This document shows positions 20,589 through 29,792 of a stretch of DNA of 64,000 nt, one piece after another; positions within the stretch are counted from its first letter, which is position 1, and each line of letters opens with the position of its first letter. The stretch comes from Citrobacter braakii (GTDB lineage: Bacteria > Pseudomonadota > Gammaproteobacteria > Enterobacterales > Enterobacteriaceae), in contig NZ_NAEW01000004.1 of NCBI RefSeq assembly GCF_002075345.1, positions 415,430 to 479,429 of the forward strand. The letters are read 5' to 3'. The notes below the pieces were generated by a model. That model ran no database searches. It was not told where the DNA came from and worked only from the letters and a program-made list of their open reading frames with translations. Position numbers and translations under genes: made by a program.

Positions 20589-22724
20589 TTACTTCAGAAC
20601 ATATCCATACAGACGTTTAATACCGTCTGCATCCGTTTCACCGTAAACCCCTTGCAGCTCCGGCGAGAAGCCCGGCAGCAGGTTTATGCCCTCTTCCAAT
20701 GCCAGGAAGTAACGTTGCACCGCCCCGCCCCATACTTCGCCCGGTACCACGCACAGTACGCCCGGAGGATAAGGCAGCGCGCCTTCTGCCGCAATGCGAC
20801 CAGCGGCATCACAAATACGCACCAGTTCAACATCACCGCGGATAAAGGCGCTGTTAGCATCCTGTGGGTTCATCGCCACGGTAGGTAAACTCTCCTGACG
20901 GAACATCGCTTTTTGCAGATCTTTCACATCAAAGCTGACGTACAGTGAGTGCATCTCCTGACACAGTTCACGCAGCGTGTAATCCCGGTAACGTACCGGA
21001 TACTTGTTGAAGATGGTGGGCAGCACGTTTGCCAGCGGCGTATCGTCTTCAATATGTTGTTCAAACTGCGCCAGCATCGCGACCAGTTGCGCCAGTTTCT
21101 CAGCGCTTTCTGCCGGGGTCAGCAGGAACAGAATCGAGTTAAGGTCGCATTTCTCCGGCACGATACCGTTTTCACGCAGATAATGCGCCAAAATCGTCGC
21201 CGGAATACCAAACTCAGTATATTGCCCAGTTTGCGCATCAATGCCCGGAGTGGTTAACAGCAGTTTGCAGGGATCGACAAAATACTGGTCGCGTGCATAT
21301 CCAGAAAAACCATGCCATTTAGCACCAGGTTCAAAGCTAAAGAAGCGACGCTCGCTGGCAATCACCTGTGTCGGATAGCTTTCCCACGGTTTGCCATCTA
21401 CTACCGGAGGAATAAACGGTTGAAGCAGCTTACAGCGGGTAATAATCGCTTTGCGGGCCTCGATCCCCAGCGTCACACATTCCGCCCATAGCCGACGGCC
21501 GCTCTCGCCTTCATGGATTTTGGCGTTAACGTCCAGCGCCGCAAACAGCGGGTAAAACGGGCTGGTGGAAGCATGCAGCATAAACGCATTGTTCAGACGC
21601 TTATGCGGGCAGAAGCGCGCCTGGCCGCGAATATGGTTATCCTTTTTATGGATCTGCGAGGTTTGCGAGAATCCGGCCTGCTGTTTGTGTACCGACTGAG
21701 TGACAAAAATCCCCGGATCGTTAGCATTGAGCTCCAGCAGCAGCGGTGAACCATCGGCCATCATCGGAATAAATTGCTCGTAACCGACCCATGCGGAATC
21801 AAACAGGATGTAATCGCACAGGTGACCGATCTTGTCGATCACCTGCCGGGCGTTGTAGATCGTACCGTCATAGGTACCCAACTGAATGATCGCCAGACGG
21901 AACGGGCGCGGTTGATCAGCCTTTTGCGGCGCAACTTCTCGAAGTTGCTGGCGCAGATACTCCTCATCAAAGCAGTGCTCATCAATGCCGCCAATAAAGC
22001 CAAACGGATTACGCGCCGCTTCCAGATAAACCGGCGTAGCACCCGCCTGGATCAGCGCCCCGTGGTGGTTCGATTTATGATTATTGCGGTCAAACAGCAC
22101 CAGATCGCCGCGCGTCAGCAGCGCATTGGTGACCACTTTATTGGCCGCAGAGGTCCCATTCAGCACAAAGTAGGTTTTATCCGCGTGGAAAACTTTCGCG
22201 GCAAATTTCTGCGCATGTTTCGCTGATCCTTCATGAATCAACAGATCGCCAAGCTTAACGTCAGCATTGCACATATCCGCGCGAAACAGATTCTCACCAA
22301 AGAACTCATAGAAATGTCGGCCCGCAGGATGCTTCTTAAAAAACTCACCGTGTTGGTGTCCCGGGCAGGCAAACGTGCTGTTCCCCATTTCGACATACTG
22401 GGTAAGCGTGTCATAGAACGGCGGCAGCAGCTCTTCCTCATACTGACAGGCAGCAGATTCCAGCTCCAGCCAGTCCTGAGCCTGACCGCGAATTACCGCA
22501 TTAACGCCCGCAGGCACATCAACATCAGACTCTGCGAACAGAAACACAGGTAGATGAAAACCGGTGCGTTTCAGCAAAGCCAGGATCCCACTGCGGCTGT
22601 CCGCAACGGTAATGACGACTGCCGCAACGTCAGTAAAATCAGTACTGTCCAGCGACACCACCTGACGATGGCTGGACAGACGAGAAACCAGTTCACTACT
22701 GGCGGCAATTTTCATTGATTTCAT
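20589..22724 (-). CDS. speC: Constitutive ornithine decarboxylase
   Basis: A 711-residue PLP-dependent fold-type I decarboxylase that turns ornithine into putrescine, the main route into polyamines. The PLP lysine lies in VTQSVHKQQAGFSQ and the wing domain is at the N-terminus. The chosen start gives the E. coli length and gene order. The 26-residue upstream extension to 22802 has no family support. Confidence 0.96.
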   Translation of the reverse strand: MKSMKIAASSELVSRLSSHRQVVSLDSTDFTDVAAVVITVADSRSGILALLKRTGFHLPVFLFAESDVDVPAGVNAVIRGQAQDWLELESAACQYEEELLPPFYDTLTQYVEMGNSTFACPGHQHGEFFKKHPAGRHFYEFFGENLFRADMCNADVKLGDLLIHEGSAKHAQKFAAKVFHADKTYFVLNGTSAANKVVTNALLTRGDLVLFDRNNHKSNHHGALIQAGATPVYLEAARNPFGFIGGIDEHCFDEEYLRQQLREVAPQKADQPRPFRLAIIQLGTYDGTIYNARQVIDKIGHLCDYILFDSAWVGYEQFIPMMADGSPLLLELNANDPGIFVTQSVHKQQAGFSQTSQIHKKDNHIRGQARFCPHKRLNNAFMLHASTSPFYPLFAALDVNAKIHEGESGRRLWAECVTLGIEARKAIITRCKLLQPFIPPVVDGKPWESYPTQVIASERRFFSFEPGAKWHGFSGYARDQYFVDPCKLLLTTPGIDAQTGQYTEFGIPATILAHYLRENGIVPEKCDLNSILFLLTPAESAEKLAQLVAMLAQFEQHIEDDTPLANVLPTIFNKYPVRYRDYTLRELCQEMHSLYVSFDVKDLQKAMFRQESLPTVAMNPQDANSAFIRGDVELVRICDAAGRIAAEGALPYPPGVLCVVPGEVWGGAVQRYFLALEEGINLLPGFSPELQGVYGETDADGIKRLYGYVLK

Positions 22725-23192
22725 AAGCGCAATAACCCGTTTCGGGAAAATCAAAAGTCCCGGACAACGCCGCATGGCTTTGCCCACGAAATGACAGGTC
22801 AAACTGGTTACCAGCCCCGACCGCCAGACATCAGTAAAAGCAGATAGCCTCTGATTTTACTGTTATCCTGCAGTGAGCGTGCGCTGCCCTCACCGCATGG
22901 TGGGAGCGTAAAGATAAGTCGCGGGAAGGGGCAAACGTCGCGCAAAAAGGCGATGTTGAAGGCGATGTAGGGGGAGTAATATCATCCCAGGCAGCCCCAT
23001 TCAGACAGGAGAAAATTCGCGCAATCATGGCACCTTTCAATTACAGGCGCAAGATAAAATCTTGCGCGAAAACCTTACAGATCAGCAAGCATTTCGTCTG
23101 AAAGTTGCGGCATAATAATGCAATCTGAAACATAATTTCACCCAGCTAATTGCCTTTAGTATCAAGACGATGATGGGTATGCAGGAGCAAAT
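22725..23192. other. speC-yqgA divergent intergenic region
   Basis: This 468-base stretch separates the divergent speC and yqgA. It should hold the speC and yqgA promoters. I see no convincing small gene, RNA gene or strong hairpin in it; the short open frames have no recognisable product. Confidence 0.6.
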
Positions 23193-23900
23193 GTGGTAAT
23201 CGGACCCTTTATTAATGCCAGCGCCATTTTATTTGGTGGCATTCTCGGCGCGCTGCTCAGCCAGCATATACCAGAACGCATTCGGGTCTCCATGACCTCT
23301 ATTTTCGGGCTGGCCTCGTTAGGGATTGGTATCTTGCTGGTTATCAAATGCGCCAACCTACCGGTGATGGTTCTGGCAACGCTCGTCGGCGCATTAATTG
23401 GCGAGTTCTGTCATCTGGAAAAAGGGATCAATGCTGCGGTAGCCAAAGCGCAGCAGGTTTTCACCCGCTCGGACGCCAACGTAACGCACGAATCCTTTAT
23501 TCAAAGCTATGTGGCTATCATTGTGCTGTTTTGCGCCAGCGGTACCGGGATCTTCGGTGCGATACATGAAGGGATGACCGGCGACCCGAATATTTTAATC
23601 GCCAAGTCATTTTTGGATTTCTTCACGGCCATCATTTTTGCCTGTTCATTAGGAATCGCGGTATCCGCCATTTGCATGCCGATGCTGGCAATCCAGTTAA
23701 CGCTTGCCACCTGTGCAGCACTGATTTTACCCCTGACGACGCCAGCTATGATGGCCGATTTCAGCGCCGTAGGCGGTCTATTGCTGCTAGCAACCGGTTT
23801 GCGTATTTGCGGCATTAAGATGTTTGCGGTTGTGAATATGCTTCCTGCCCTGCTGCTGGCAATGCCGCTTTCCGCCGCCTGGACGGCATTTTTTGCCTGA
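23193..23900 (+). CDS. yqgA: YqgA family (DUF554) inner-membrane protein
   Basis: A 235-residue membrane protein with about six to seven hydrophobic segments that matches E. coli YqgA in length and sequence. It starts with GTG after GGAG (GCAGGAGCAAAT). Glycine-rich segments such as FGGILGALLS and VGGLLLLATGLRICGIKMF are family-typical. The function is unknown. Confidence 0.93.
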   Translation: MVIGPFINASAILFGGILGALLSQHIPERIRVSMTSIFGLASLGIGILLVIKCANLPVMVLATLVGALIGEFCHLEKGINAAVAKAQQVFTRSDANVTHESFIQSYVAIIVLFCASGTGIFGAIHEGMTGDPNILIAKSFLDFFTAIIFACSLGIAVSAICMPMLAIQLTLATCAALILPLTTPAMMADFSAVGGLLLLATGLRICGIKMFAVVNMLPALLLAMPLSAAWTAFFA

Positions 23901-24005
23901 GAATGCGTGCATTAGCAGCAATGTGGTGATAGATTGTGCAGTCTGCATTGATTTGAAGAAATTTCGTTGACGAAGCGAAGCGAATCGGGTTTAATGCGCC
24001 TCGTT

Positions 24006-24081
24006 GCCCGGATAGCTCAGTCGGTAGAGCAGGGGATTGAAAATCCCCGTGTCGGCAGTTCGATCCTGTCTCCGGGCACCA
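24006..24081 (+). tRNA. pheV: tRNA-Phe (GAA), island attachment site
   Basis: A complete 76-base tRNA with an encoded CCA end. The acceptor GCCCGGA pairs with TCCGGGC, the D-loop is standard, the anticodon loop TTGAAAA carries GAA, and the T-loop is TTCGATC. Its T-stem and variable-loop bases (GTCGGCAG...CTGTC) differ from the E. coli K-12 sequence I remember (GTCCTTGG...CCGAG), although the stem still pairs. A phage-like integrase gene follows, so the 3' end is the likely recombination site. Confidence 0.97.
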
Positions 24082-24204
24082 TCTCTTATCAAAGTACGTC
24101 GGTCAGGGCTTGAGATCCCTCACGGGCGTCAGATGGAACCCGGAATTGTAATCGGTGTAGCCTGTTCAGATATAACATCGATATGGATTTCAGGTTTCTC
24201 AAGT

Positions 24205-24236
24205 GAGGGAACCTGTTAGCGCAGGTTCCCTCTTCT
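24205..24236. terminator. Terminator between pheV and the integrase
   Basis: GAGGGAACCTG and CAGGTTCCCTC form a perfect 11-base stem with a TTAGCG loop, followed by TTCT. It lies between the tRNA and the convergent integrase gene and could serve either. Confidence 0.7.
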
Positions 24237-24273
24237 CGATCGTCAAACATCGTTACAGATGGTAAATCTTTTG

Positions 24274-25275
24274 TCAACCATCCTCATCACAGTGATCAAT
24301 AACCTTGTGTTTTTTCAGCACCGCAAACTGTTTCTCCAGTACCCTCCTTTCAGCATCAAGATCCCGTTCAACATATTCCAGCGTCGATTTCATGCTCGAA
24401 TGCCCCAGCACATTCCGTGTTATATACAGGTTCTGCTCCGGGAGCTTCATCATCTCCGTCGCCAGCGTATGTCTGAACCGGTGTGATGTCATCGTAAAAC
24501 CACATTCCCGCGATAAACGCCGGAAAAAGGAACGGACCGGGGGCGATCCCATATCTTCCGTGATATTTTCATCCTTACCCGTGAATACCGGAATATTAAA
24601 CAGCAGATCATTTTTCTTCAGTCCCCTCTCAGCGGCTTTTTGCAGAATAAGCGCCAGACGGGGTTTCAGATAACTGACAACAGACAGAAAATGTTCCTGA
24701 TGATTTTTACTACCTTTATTCCCCAGTCTGATAATATTCTCATCCAGAAATATGTCCCCGACCCGTAAATGTAAAAGCTGGTTCTGCCGCATTCCCGTAT
24801 AATAAAGTGTGTCCATCATTGTCAGCCAGAACCAGGCCGGAAATAACGCATTCCGGGAAGCCAGGATCCCCAGACGACGTTCTTCCTCCTCATGAGCCTC
24901 CATCACCCGGTAGGCATGTGAGATCTGGGCCTGCCGCATTGTCTTCTTTTTCTTTTTACCGGCCTTTACCTTTGTTTCAGCAAAAGGGTTTTCATCAATT
25001 TCAAACAGTCTCCTCTTGATGGCATAATTAAATAACGCATTCATATGCGACGCTTTATTATTCCATGTTGTTTCCTGCCTCTTCTCCACTTTCAGCACCC
25101 GTCTGCGCCATAATAATGCATGCCTGCGGGTTACGTCCTCAGGAAAAACAAAAGGGCCAAGATGTTCAGCAAAGCAGGAACTGACTTTGCGATAACTCCA
25201 TTCTGAAGCTGTGCGTAATTCCTTTTCCAGAATGTATTCTTCAACAAACTCAGTCCAGGTGATCTTTTCTTTCAT
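24274..25275 (-). CDS. int: Tyrosine recombinase (island integrase)
   Basis: A 333-residue site-specific recombinase. The N-terminal SAM-like core-binding domain covers about residues 1-100 and a lysine-rich linker lies at 102-112. The catalytic domain has Arg163 (in TGMRQNQLLHL), a conserved Lys near 187-190, the HRFRHT box with His265 and Arg268, His292 in the GHSSM motif, and the nucleophile Tyr301. All catalytic residues are intact, so it should be active. It points to the adjacent tRNA-Phe and should mediate integration and excision there. No excisionase gene is seen next to it. Confidence 0.94.
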   Translation of the reverse strand: MKEKITWTEFVEEYILEKELRTASEWSYRKVSSCFAEHLGPFVFPEDVTRRHALLWRRRVLKVEKRQETTWNNKASHMNALFNYAIKRRLFEIDENPFAETKVKAGKKKKKTMRQAQISHAYRVMEAHEEEERRLGILASRNALFPAWFWLTMMDTLYYTGMRQNQLLHLRVGDIFLDENIIRLGNKGSKNHQEHFLSVVSYLKPRLALILQKAAERGLKKNDLLFNIPVFTGKDENITEDMGSPPVRSFFRRLSRECGFTMTSHRFRHTLATEMMKLPEQNLYITRNVLGHSSMKSTLEYVERDLDAERRVLEKQFAVLKKHKVIDHCDEDG

Positions 25276-25432
25276 ATATATCCTGCATCAACGATTGATA
25301 CCATATTTCATACGAAGCATTCTCGCTCAGGAATATTATTTCTGAATGCAGATGATCAGACACAAGCGCAAAAATGTTTCATAAAATGTAAAAGTGACGT
25401 ATTTTATTACAATTTTAATTATCCCGTTGTAA

Positions 25433-26953
25433 TTACTGCATTCCTCTGGAAAATCTCAGAAACATACTGTCTTCAGGATATTGTTCTCTGGGATAAATCA
25501 GCGACAACTGGATCAGGTATCCGGAGAATTTTTTATATCCGCCTCTTCCATCCGGTTTTTCATACAGGCTACACTGCCAGCAGCGCTGGTTATTAACACT
25601 TTTATGTACACCGAGACGTTCGAAGGCAGCCTGTATCTGTTCCCGGGTTTTCCCCTCCACGCAGGGCGCTGATTTAATGAACTGGTAAAAAATTGCAGGA
25701 ACGCTGATAAAAACAAACCCGCAGATAATATGAACAGCGGAACCTGGAGTGTTCACTGATATTTCACCGTTCATCAGACCTTCGCGGAGCCACTGCCAGA
25801 ACAGTCTGCCACTGTTGTCTTCCGGTTTCGGCAGATTATCCGGCTGACCAGAACTTACTGTTTCCATTAGTGCTTCGCCATGTTCAGTCCCCCCTTCAAC
25901 GGACTCCCTGTTCAGGGATACATTCCCCGGAACCGTGCCAGTTTCCTCCTGTGTATTCGTAGTACTGAACCCCATCAGCGCCATCACGTTACCAATGGTC
26001 TGATCTGCTGGTTCTTCCGGCACGGATGCTGGTTGCGGAACTGCTGGTACGACAGTATTTCCGGCTCCGGCAACTGTGGCCCCGTCAAGGGCTGACCCCA
26101 GCACCATGCCGGTATCCGGCTCTGCAACAACAATCTGCTGCTGTTCCGTTGCCGGTACCAGTGCTCCCGGCTGTACGACTGACACGACCGGCCCCGGTGC
26201 CACGGGAGCAGAAACAACCGGCTCAGGTGCCCTCCGGGCTTCTGCCACCGGCTCACCCGCCAGTTCAGCCGCCTCGCTGATTATTTTTGACACCACACAT
26301 CCGGGTCTGTCCTCCCCCCTGATAATACGCAACAGCGTGTCCAGCGCCGCCGGTGTCCTGCCCAGCCAGACAACCACGTCCTCCGGCAGCAGCCGCATCC
26401 CCAGCAATACCGCCAGCGCCTGCAACCTCTCTTCCCTGTCCTTACAAAAACGCAGCCGATAAGGCTGTGACGGCACAACCAGCCCCGGGAACCAGAGGGT
26501 CCCGTCGGCCAGTTCCCCTTCCAGCAAACCAAACACCGTCAGCGACCGGCACAGCGCAGCATAAAAAATCACCGCGTTCCAGGTTGCCGCCTGCGCTGAC
26601 TGCTCCTCCGCCCCGGCCCCCTGCGGCAGCATATATCCCCGGGATAAACGCAGCGCGTAAGCCACCGTCGTCAGCGTGAAATCCACCAGGCCGCCCACCA
26701 CCGCATGATGTTCCTTCTCCGTGACCGGCAACAATTGCATCAGATTCACGCAGTGGCGCAGCGGCTGCATGTAATACTGCTCTGTCCCTTCCTTTGTCAT
26801 CAGGCTGTTATCGCGTATCTGTTTCAGCAGCCCCTGACGGTTTTCCGTGTCAAGTATCTCCTCTGCCGTCAGCGGCCGCAGATATCCGCGTGCTTCCGGC
26901 GTCCGCTCCTTTCCCTTACCGGTGGTACTGAACCCGAAAAGCTTACGCCACAT
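25433..26953 (-). CDS. TraI_2-domain (MOBH relaxase-like) protein, metal site degenerate
   Basis: A 506-residue protein starting at MWRKLFGF, where GGAGGAAAAGG gives a strong ribosome site; the longer reading to 27016 lies inside the helicase gene. Residues from about 20 to 220 match the TraI_2 domain of MOBH relaxases (GYLRPLTAEEIL, then MQLLPVTEKEHHAV and GGLVDFTL). A Pro/Val/Ala-rich linker follows, then a C-terminal TraI_2_C winged-helix-like domain (FWQWLREGLMNGEISVN). The family's usual GGLLDHTL and LLHDIGK metal-binding motifs read GGLVDFTL and LCRSLTVFG here, so the HD site is lost. It may be an accessory DNA-processing protein instead of an active relaxase. Its start overlaps the helicase stop by 11 bases. 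Confidence 0.75.
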   Translation of the reverse strand: MWRKLFGFSTTGKGKERTPEARGYLRPLTAEEILDTENRQGLLKQIRDNSLMTKEGTEQYYMQPLRHCVNLMQLLPVTEKEHHAVVGGLVDFTLTTVAYALRLSRGYMLPQGAGAEEQSAQAATWNAVIFYAALCRSLTVFGLLEGELADGTLWFPGLVVPSQPYRLRFCKDREERLQALAVLLGMRLLPEDVVVWLGRTPAALDTLLRIIRGEDRPGCVVSKIISEAAELAGEPVAEARRAPEPVVSAPVAPGPVVSVVQPGALVPATEQQQIVVAEPDTGMVLGSALDGATVAGAGNTVVPAVPQPASVPEEPADQTIGNVMALMGFSTTNTQEETGTVPGNVSLNRESVEGGTEHGEALMETVSSGQPDNLPKPEDNSGRLFWQWLREGLMNGEISVNTPGSAVHIICGFVFISVPAIFYQFIKSAPCVEGKTREQIQAAFERLGVHKSVNNQRCWQCSLYEKPDGRGGYKKFSGYLIQLSLIYPREQYPEDSMFLRFSRGMQ

Positions 26954-28454
26954 CCTTTTCCTCCCCGTTTTCACTGACGTCATCACCGGTATCAGTATCA
27001 CTGTCGTCCCCGGCACTCTGGCCGGACAGAATGTCTTCTGCCGGGGGCTGCGCCAGTACCTCCTGTATCACCGGGTCAGGAACCAGCGTCCGTCTGGCGC
27101 GCGTGGCGGCGACATACAACAGGTTGAGTTCATCGTCCCGTTTATCCGCCGGCATCTCCGGGTCCAGGATATCGGCAAAGTCGTCATACAGTTTCACCGT
27201 GTCCCATTCCAGCCCCTTGCTGCGGTGCGCCGTACACACCGTCACATCCGCTTCACGCTCGTCCTCCACCCGCTGCTGCCACAGCGTTTTCAGCCTGTCC
27301 GGCAGCGGGAAAAACTGGTCGAGAATATTCATCGACTGCTTCATTTCCGGGTCTCCCGTTTCTTCCGCCACTTCACAGTACTCCGCGTAGTCCCGGTAAT
27401 TCTGCGTCAGGGTGTCCTTCTTCATCCGTTCCGGTAAGTCCACCGAGAGCCAGTACAGGTCCACCAGGTCATCCACCCTGTAGCTTTCCATTCCTCCCAC
27501 CCAGTACACTTTCTTTCCGGCCAGCGAGTAATGCAGCGCCGTACCGATGACGCCACACACCGTCCGGTGCAGCACGGCACGATGTCCGCATGCCCGGGGG
27601 AGCGTTTCCAGAACCCGGTCAGGCCCGCCTTTCCCCGTCACCTTACGTGTCTCACCTTTCAGTGCCAGCAGCCGGTTGGCCACGTTTGCCACCTCCGTGC
27701 CAAAGCGGAAACTGTGTGTCAGCCACAGACGATCGGCATCACCAAGTGCCGGGGCGTTCATCGCGTTATCCGCGCCACGAAAACGATAAATCTGCTGATG
27801 TGGGTCACCGACCAGTACCACCCTGCAGGACTGGTTCAGAACAATGGCGCTGGTCACAGGGTTGGCGTCCTGGGCTTCGTCAAACAGAATGGTGGAATAA
27901 CGGGATGACAGGTTCGGTCGGCTGAGCTGGTAAAGCTTGAGGTAGGTGTCATGCGTGACGGGGAAATCGCCCCGGCGGGCAGTCATCATCAGCCAGACTT
28001 TTTGTGCGGCTGCCAGCGTCTGTGCCAGCTCCGCCCCGGACAGCTCCTCTTCATCCGGCGTGTGCATCGCCATGATTTGTTCATCCGCGCTGCTCATAAA
28101 ATGGTTCAGCGTGAACAGCACATTACCGGCCAGACGCCAGTTTTTGCTGTTCAGGGCACGGGCAATGTCGGTTACCTTCAGGTTGCCGGCAATCCGCGTG
28201 GTGAAATGTTTTCCCGTCACGGCAAACGCCAGCTGATGTGATGTCCTGCAGGTCACATTGTACGGGAACTTCTGCTGTGCCTCATCGCGTATGGCGCGGT
28301 TGTAGGCCACATACAGCATCCGTTCATCAGAGTTCTGCTCTGCAAAACGCCGCAGGGTGGTGGTCTTGCCTGTGCCGGCAAAGGCACCAACAACCAGGCG
28401 CGTTCCCTGCCAGTCAATGACGGCAGACTGTTCGGGTGTATCAGAATAAGTCAT
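26943..28454 (-). CDS. UvrD/Rep-like superfamily 1 DNA helicase
   Basis: A 503-residue 3'-5' SF1A helicase-like protein. The motifs are in order: Walker A AFAGTGKTTT (about residues 24-33), Walker B LFDEAQD, motif III VGDPHQQIYRFRGA, motif V TAHRSKGLEWD and motif VI YVAATRARRTL. The start MTYSDTPEQ has GGAG ten bases before it; the Met at 28499 is rejected. It is shorter than UvrD (about 720 residues), lacking most of the 1B/2B insertions. It is translationally linked to the TraI_2-like gene, so a joint role in DNA transfer or element maintenance is likely. Confidence 0.88.
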   Translation of the reverse strand: MTYSDTPEQSAVIDWQGTRLVVGAFAGTGKTTTLRRFAEQNSDERMLYVAYNRAIRDEAQQKFPYNVTCRTSHQLAFAVTGKHFTTRIAGNLKVTDIARALNSKNWRLAGNVLFTLNHFMSSADEQIMAMHTPDEEELSGAELAQTLAAAQKVWLMMTARRGDFPVTHDTYLKLYQLSRPNLSSRYSTILFDEAQDANPVTSAIVLNQSCRVVLVGDPHQQIYRFRGADNAMNAPALGDADRLWLTHSFRFGTEVANVANRLLALKGETRKVTGKGGPDRVLETLPRACGHRAVLHRTVCGVIGTALHYSLAGKKVYWVGGMESYRVDDLVDLYWLSVDLPERMKKDTLTQNYRDYAEYCEVAEETGDPEMKQSMNILDQFFPLPDRLKTLWQQRVEDEREADVTVCTAHRSKGLEWDTVKLYDDFADILDPEMPADKRDDELNLLYVAATRARRTLVPDPVIQEVLAQPPAEDILSGQSAGDDSDTDTGDDVSENGEEKDVA

Positions 28455-28969
28455 ATCCGGGTCTCCACAGAAAGAGTAACCCGCCCATGGTGGAAACAAT
28501 GCGTAACCGACGCCAGCCTAAAATCAGTACCCGGAAATGAAAATTAACCTTCCGGAAAACGGTCTGCGGAAGACAAACAGCACTGATACCCGTCGGCAAC
28601 GGTGCGAAATCATGATCGGCAACGATGCGCGCACGCAACCATTTACCCGTCAGATAAAGCCTGCTTTACAGACATAATAACCATGCAGATTCATTCCGGC
28701 TCTGCAATGCCGGAATCTCCGCGGAAACTGCCGTGTAAAAAAACAAAAAAATATCAAATCGTCATGATAAACAAAAAACAATAATGTTATTTCAGAGCCA
28801 CCATTACTTTAAAATTATTTGCTTTAAATCAGGAAATACTCTTGCCCTGTCAAAAACCCGGTGCAATATTATTATCATCGGGGAATAAAAGAGACGAAAG
28901 AAACAGAGCACATATATATTCCCACACCTCCGATAAAACAGCCAACAGAAACCAGAAGAGGTATCCACG
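28455..28969. other. Divergent intergenic region with a 14-base direct repeat
   Basis: No gene can be supported in these 515 bases between the divergent helicase and small exported-protein genes. It holds two near-identical repeats TCGGCAACGGTGCG (28593-28606) and TCGGCAACGATGCG (28616-28629), spaced 23 bases start to start, and a perfect hairpin ATTCCGGC/GCCGGAAT (28693-28716). These could be regulator-binding sites or part of a transfer origin; neither is proven. Confidence 0.5.
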
Positions 28970-29293
28970 ATGAAAAAGTTAACCATACTGTTTTATTGCG
29001 CGCCTGTACTTTTATTTTCACACCTCACCTGTGCCATGACGCCGGATAATACTTCTGCAGTTATCCGAAAAAACGCACAGAATGCCACGCCTCACCCGTC
29101 CATATCTGTTGCGAAAAACGAGCCGCATATTATGACACCGGACAATAACAACCGAATTATCATTCCTGTCGGTAAGACACTGATAATGCCGGAAAATGAT
29201 ACCAGAAACATTATCACACAGGTGGTGAATTACAACGGTATTCAGGAATCACACAGAATAGCAAAAGTCAGCGACACGTTCATTCTGGAATGA
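28970..29293 (+). CDS. Small exported protein of unknown function
   Basis: A 107-residue protein with a clear Sec signal peptide (MKKLTILF..., cleavage near TCA-MT at residue 22) and an AAGAGG ribosome site. The mature part is hydrophilic, with two MTPDN-starting segments and a short C-terminal domain (IIIPVGKTLIMPEND) of probable beta structure. I do not recognise the family. It probably belongs to the island backbone; the periplasm is the likely location. Confidence 0.7.
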   Translation: MKKLTILFYCAPVLLFSHLTCAMTPDNTSAVIRKNAQNATPHPSISVAKNEPHIMTPDNNNRIIIPVGKTLIMPENDTRNIITQVVNYNGIQESHRIAKVSDTFILE

Positions 29294-29480
29294 ATCCGGG
29301 AACCACCACTCTTTATACCGATAAAAAAGAAAGCATCAGAAAACATTAATCGAAAATCAAATAAAGAAATACTTCTGACGATTATTGCATCACCGGATAC
29401 AAAAGTTTTGCCACGTATTTACTCGTGAATATTTTCCGGTGTTAATTTTTATTTCACGCGGCAGGAAAGGAGTTACCCGA

Positions 29481-29792
29481 ATGAATACAGAACAAAGTCT
29501 GTATGAAATGAATTATACCTGGCTGAGTCTGGCGCAGAAAATGCTGCTGAAAGACAAAAGTATTGCCATGTTCAGGCTGGGACTGAGTGCCCCGGTAGCC
29601 GATCTCATCAGCAGCATGACAGAAACACAACTGCACCAGTTGTCCCTGCACCCACATTTTATCTTCACCCTGCGCATCAGGAATCCTGCCGCGCTGGAGG
29701 GGCTGTTGCAGGATTCCCGGATTGACCACCTCAGCCCCATGCATGCGGCCATCCTGTGCCTGTCTGATACCGGAGGTGGTCATGGCATCTGA
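29481..29792 (+). CDS. FlhD-like transcriptional activator subunit
   Basis: A 103-residue homologue of FlhD, the partner of FlhC in the flagellar master activator. Similarity runs through most of the protein: LYEMNYTWLSLAQKMLLKDK, then SIAMFRLGLS, and LLQDSRIDHLSPMHAAIL correspond to the FlhD helices. It lacks the Cys at the position of E. coli Cys65 that bridges the FlhD dimer, and the C-terminus is shorter. Some integrative elements use FlhDC relatives (SetCD of SXT, AcaCD of IncC plasmids) to switch on transfer genes. The start follows GGAAAGGAG. It overlaps the flhC-like gene by 11 bases. Confidence 0.88.
   Translation: MNTEQSLYEMNYTWLSLAQKMLLKDKSIAMFRLGLSAPVADLISSMTETQLHQLSLHPHFIFTLRIRNPAALEGLLQDSRIDHLSPMHAAILCLSDTGGGHGI

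Noticed and set aside
26353..26679. Pro- and Ala-rich open frames opposite the TraI_2-like gene
   Set aside because: They are complementary-strand shadows of a GC-rich coding region without their own ribosome sites.
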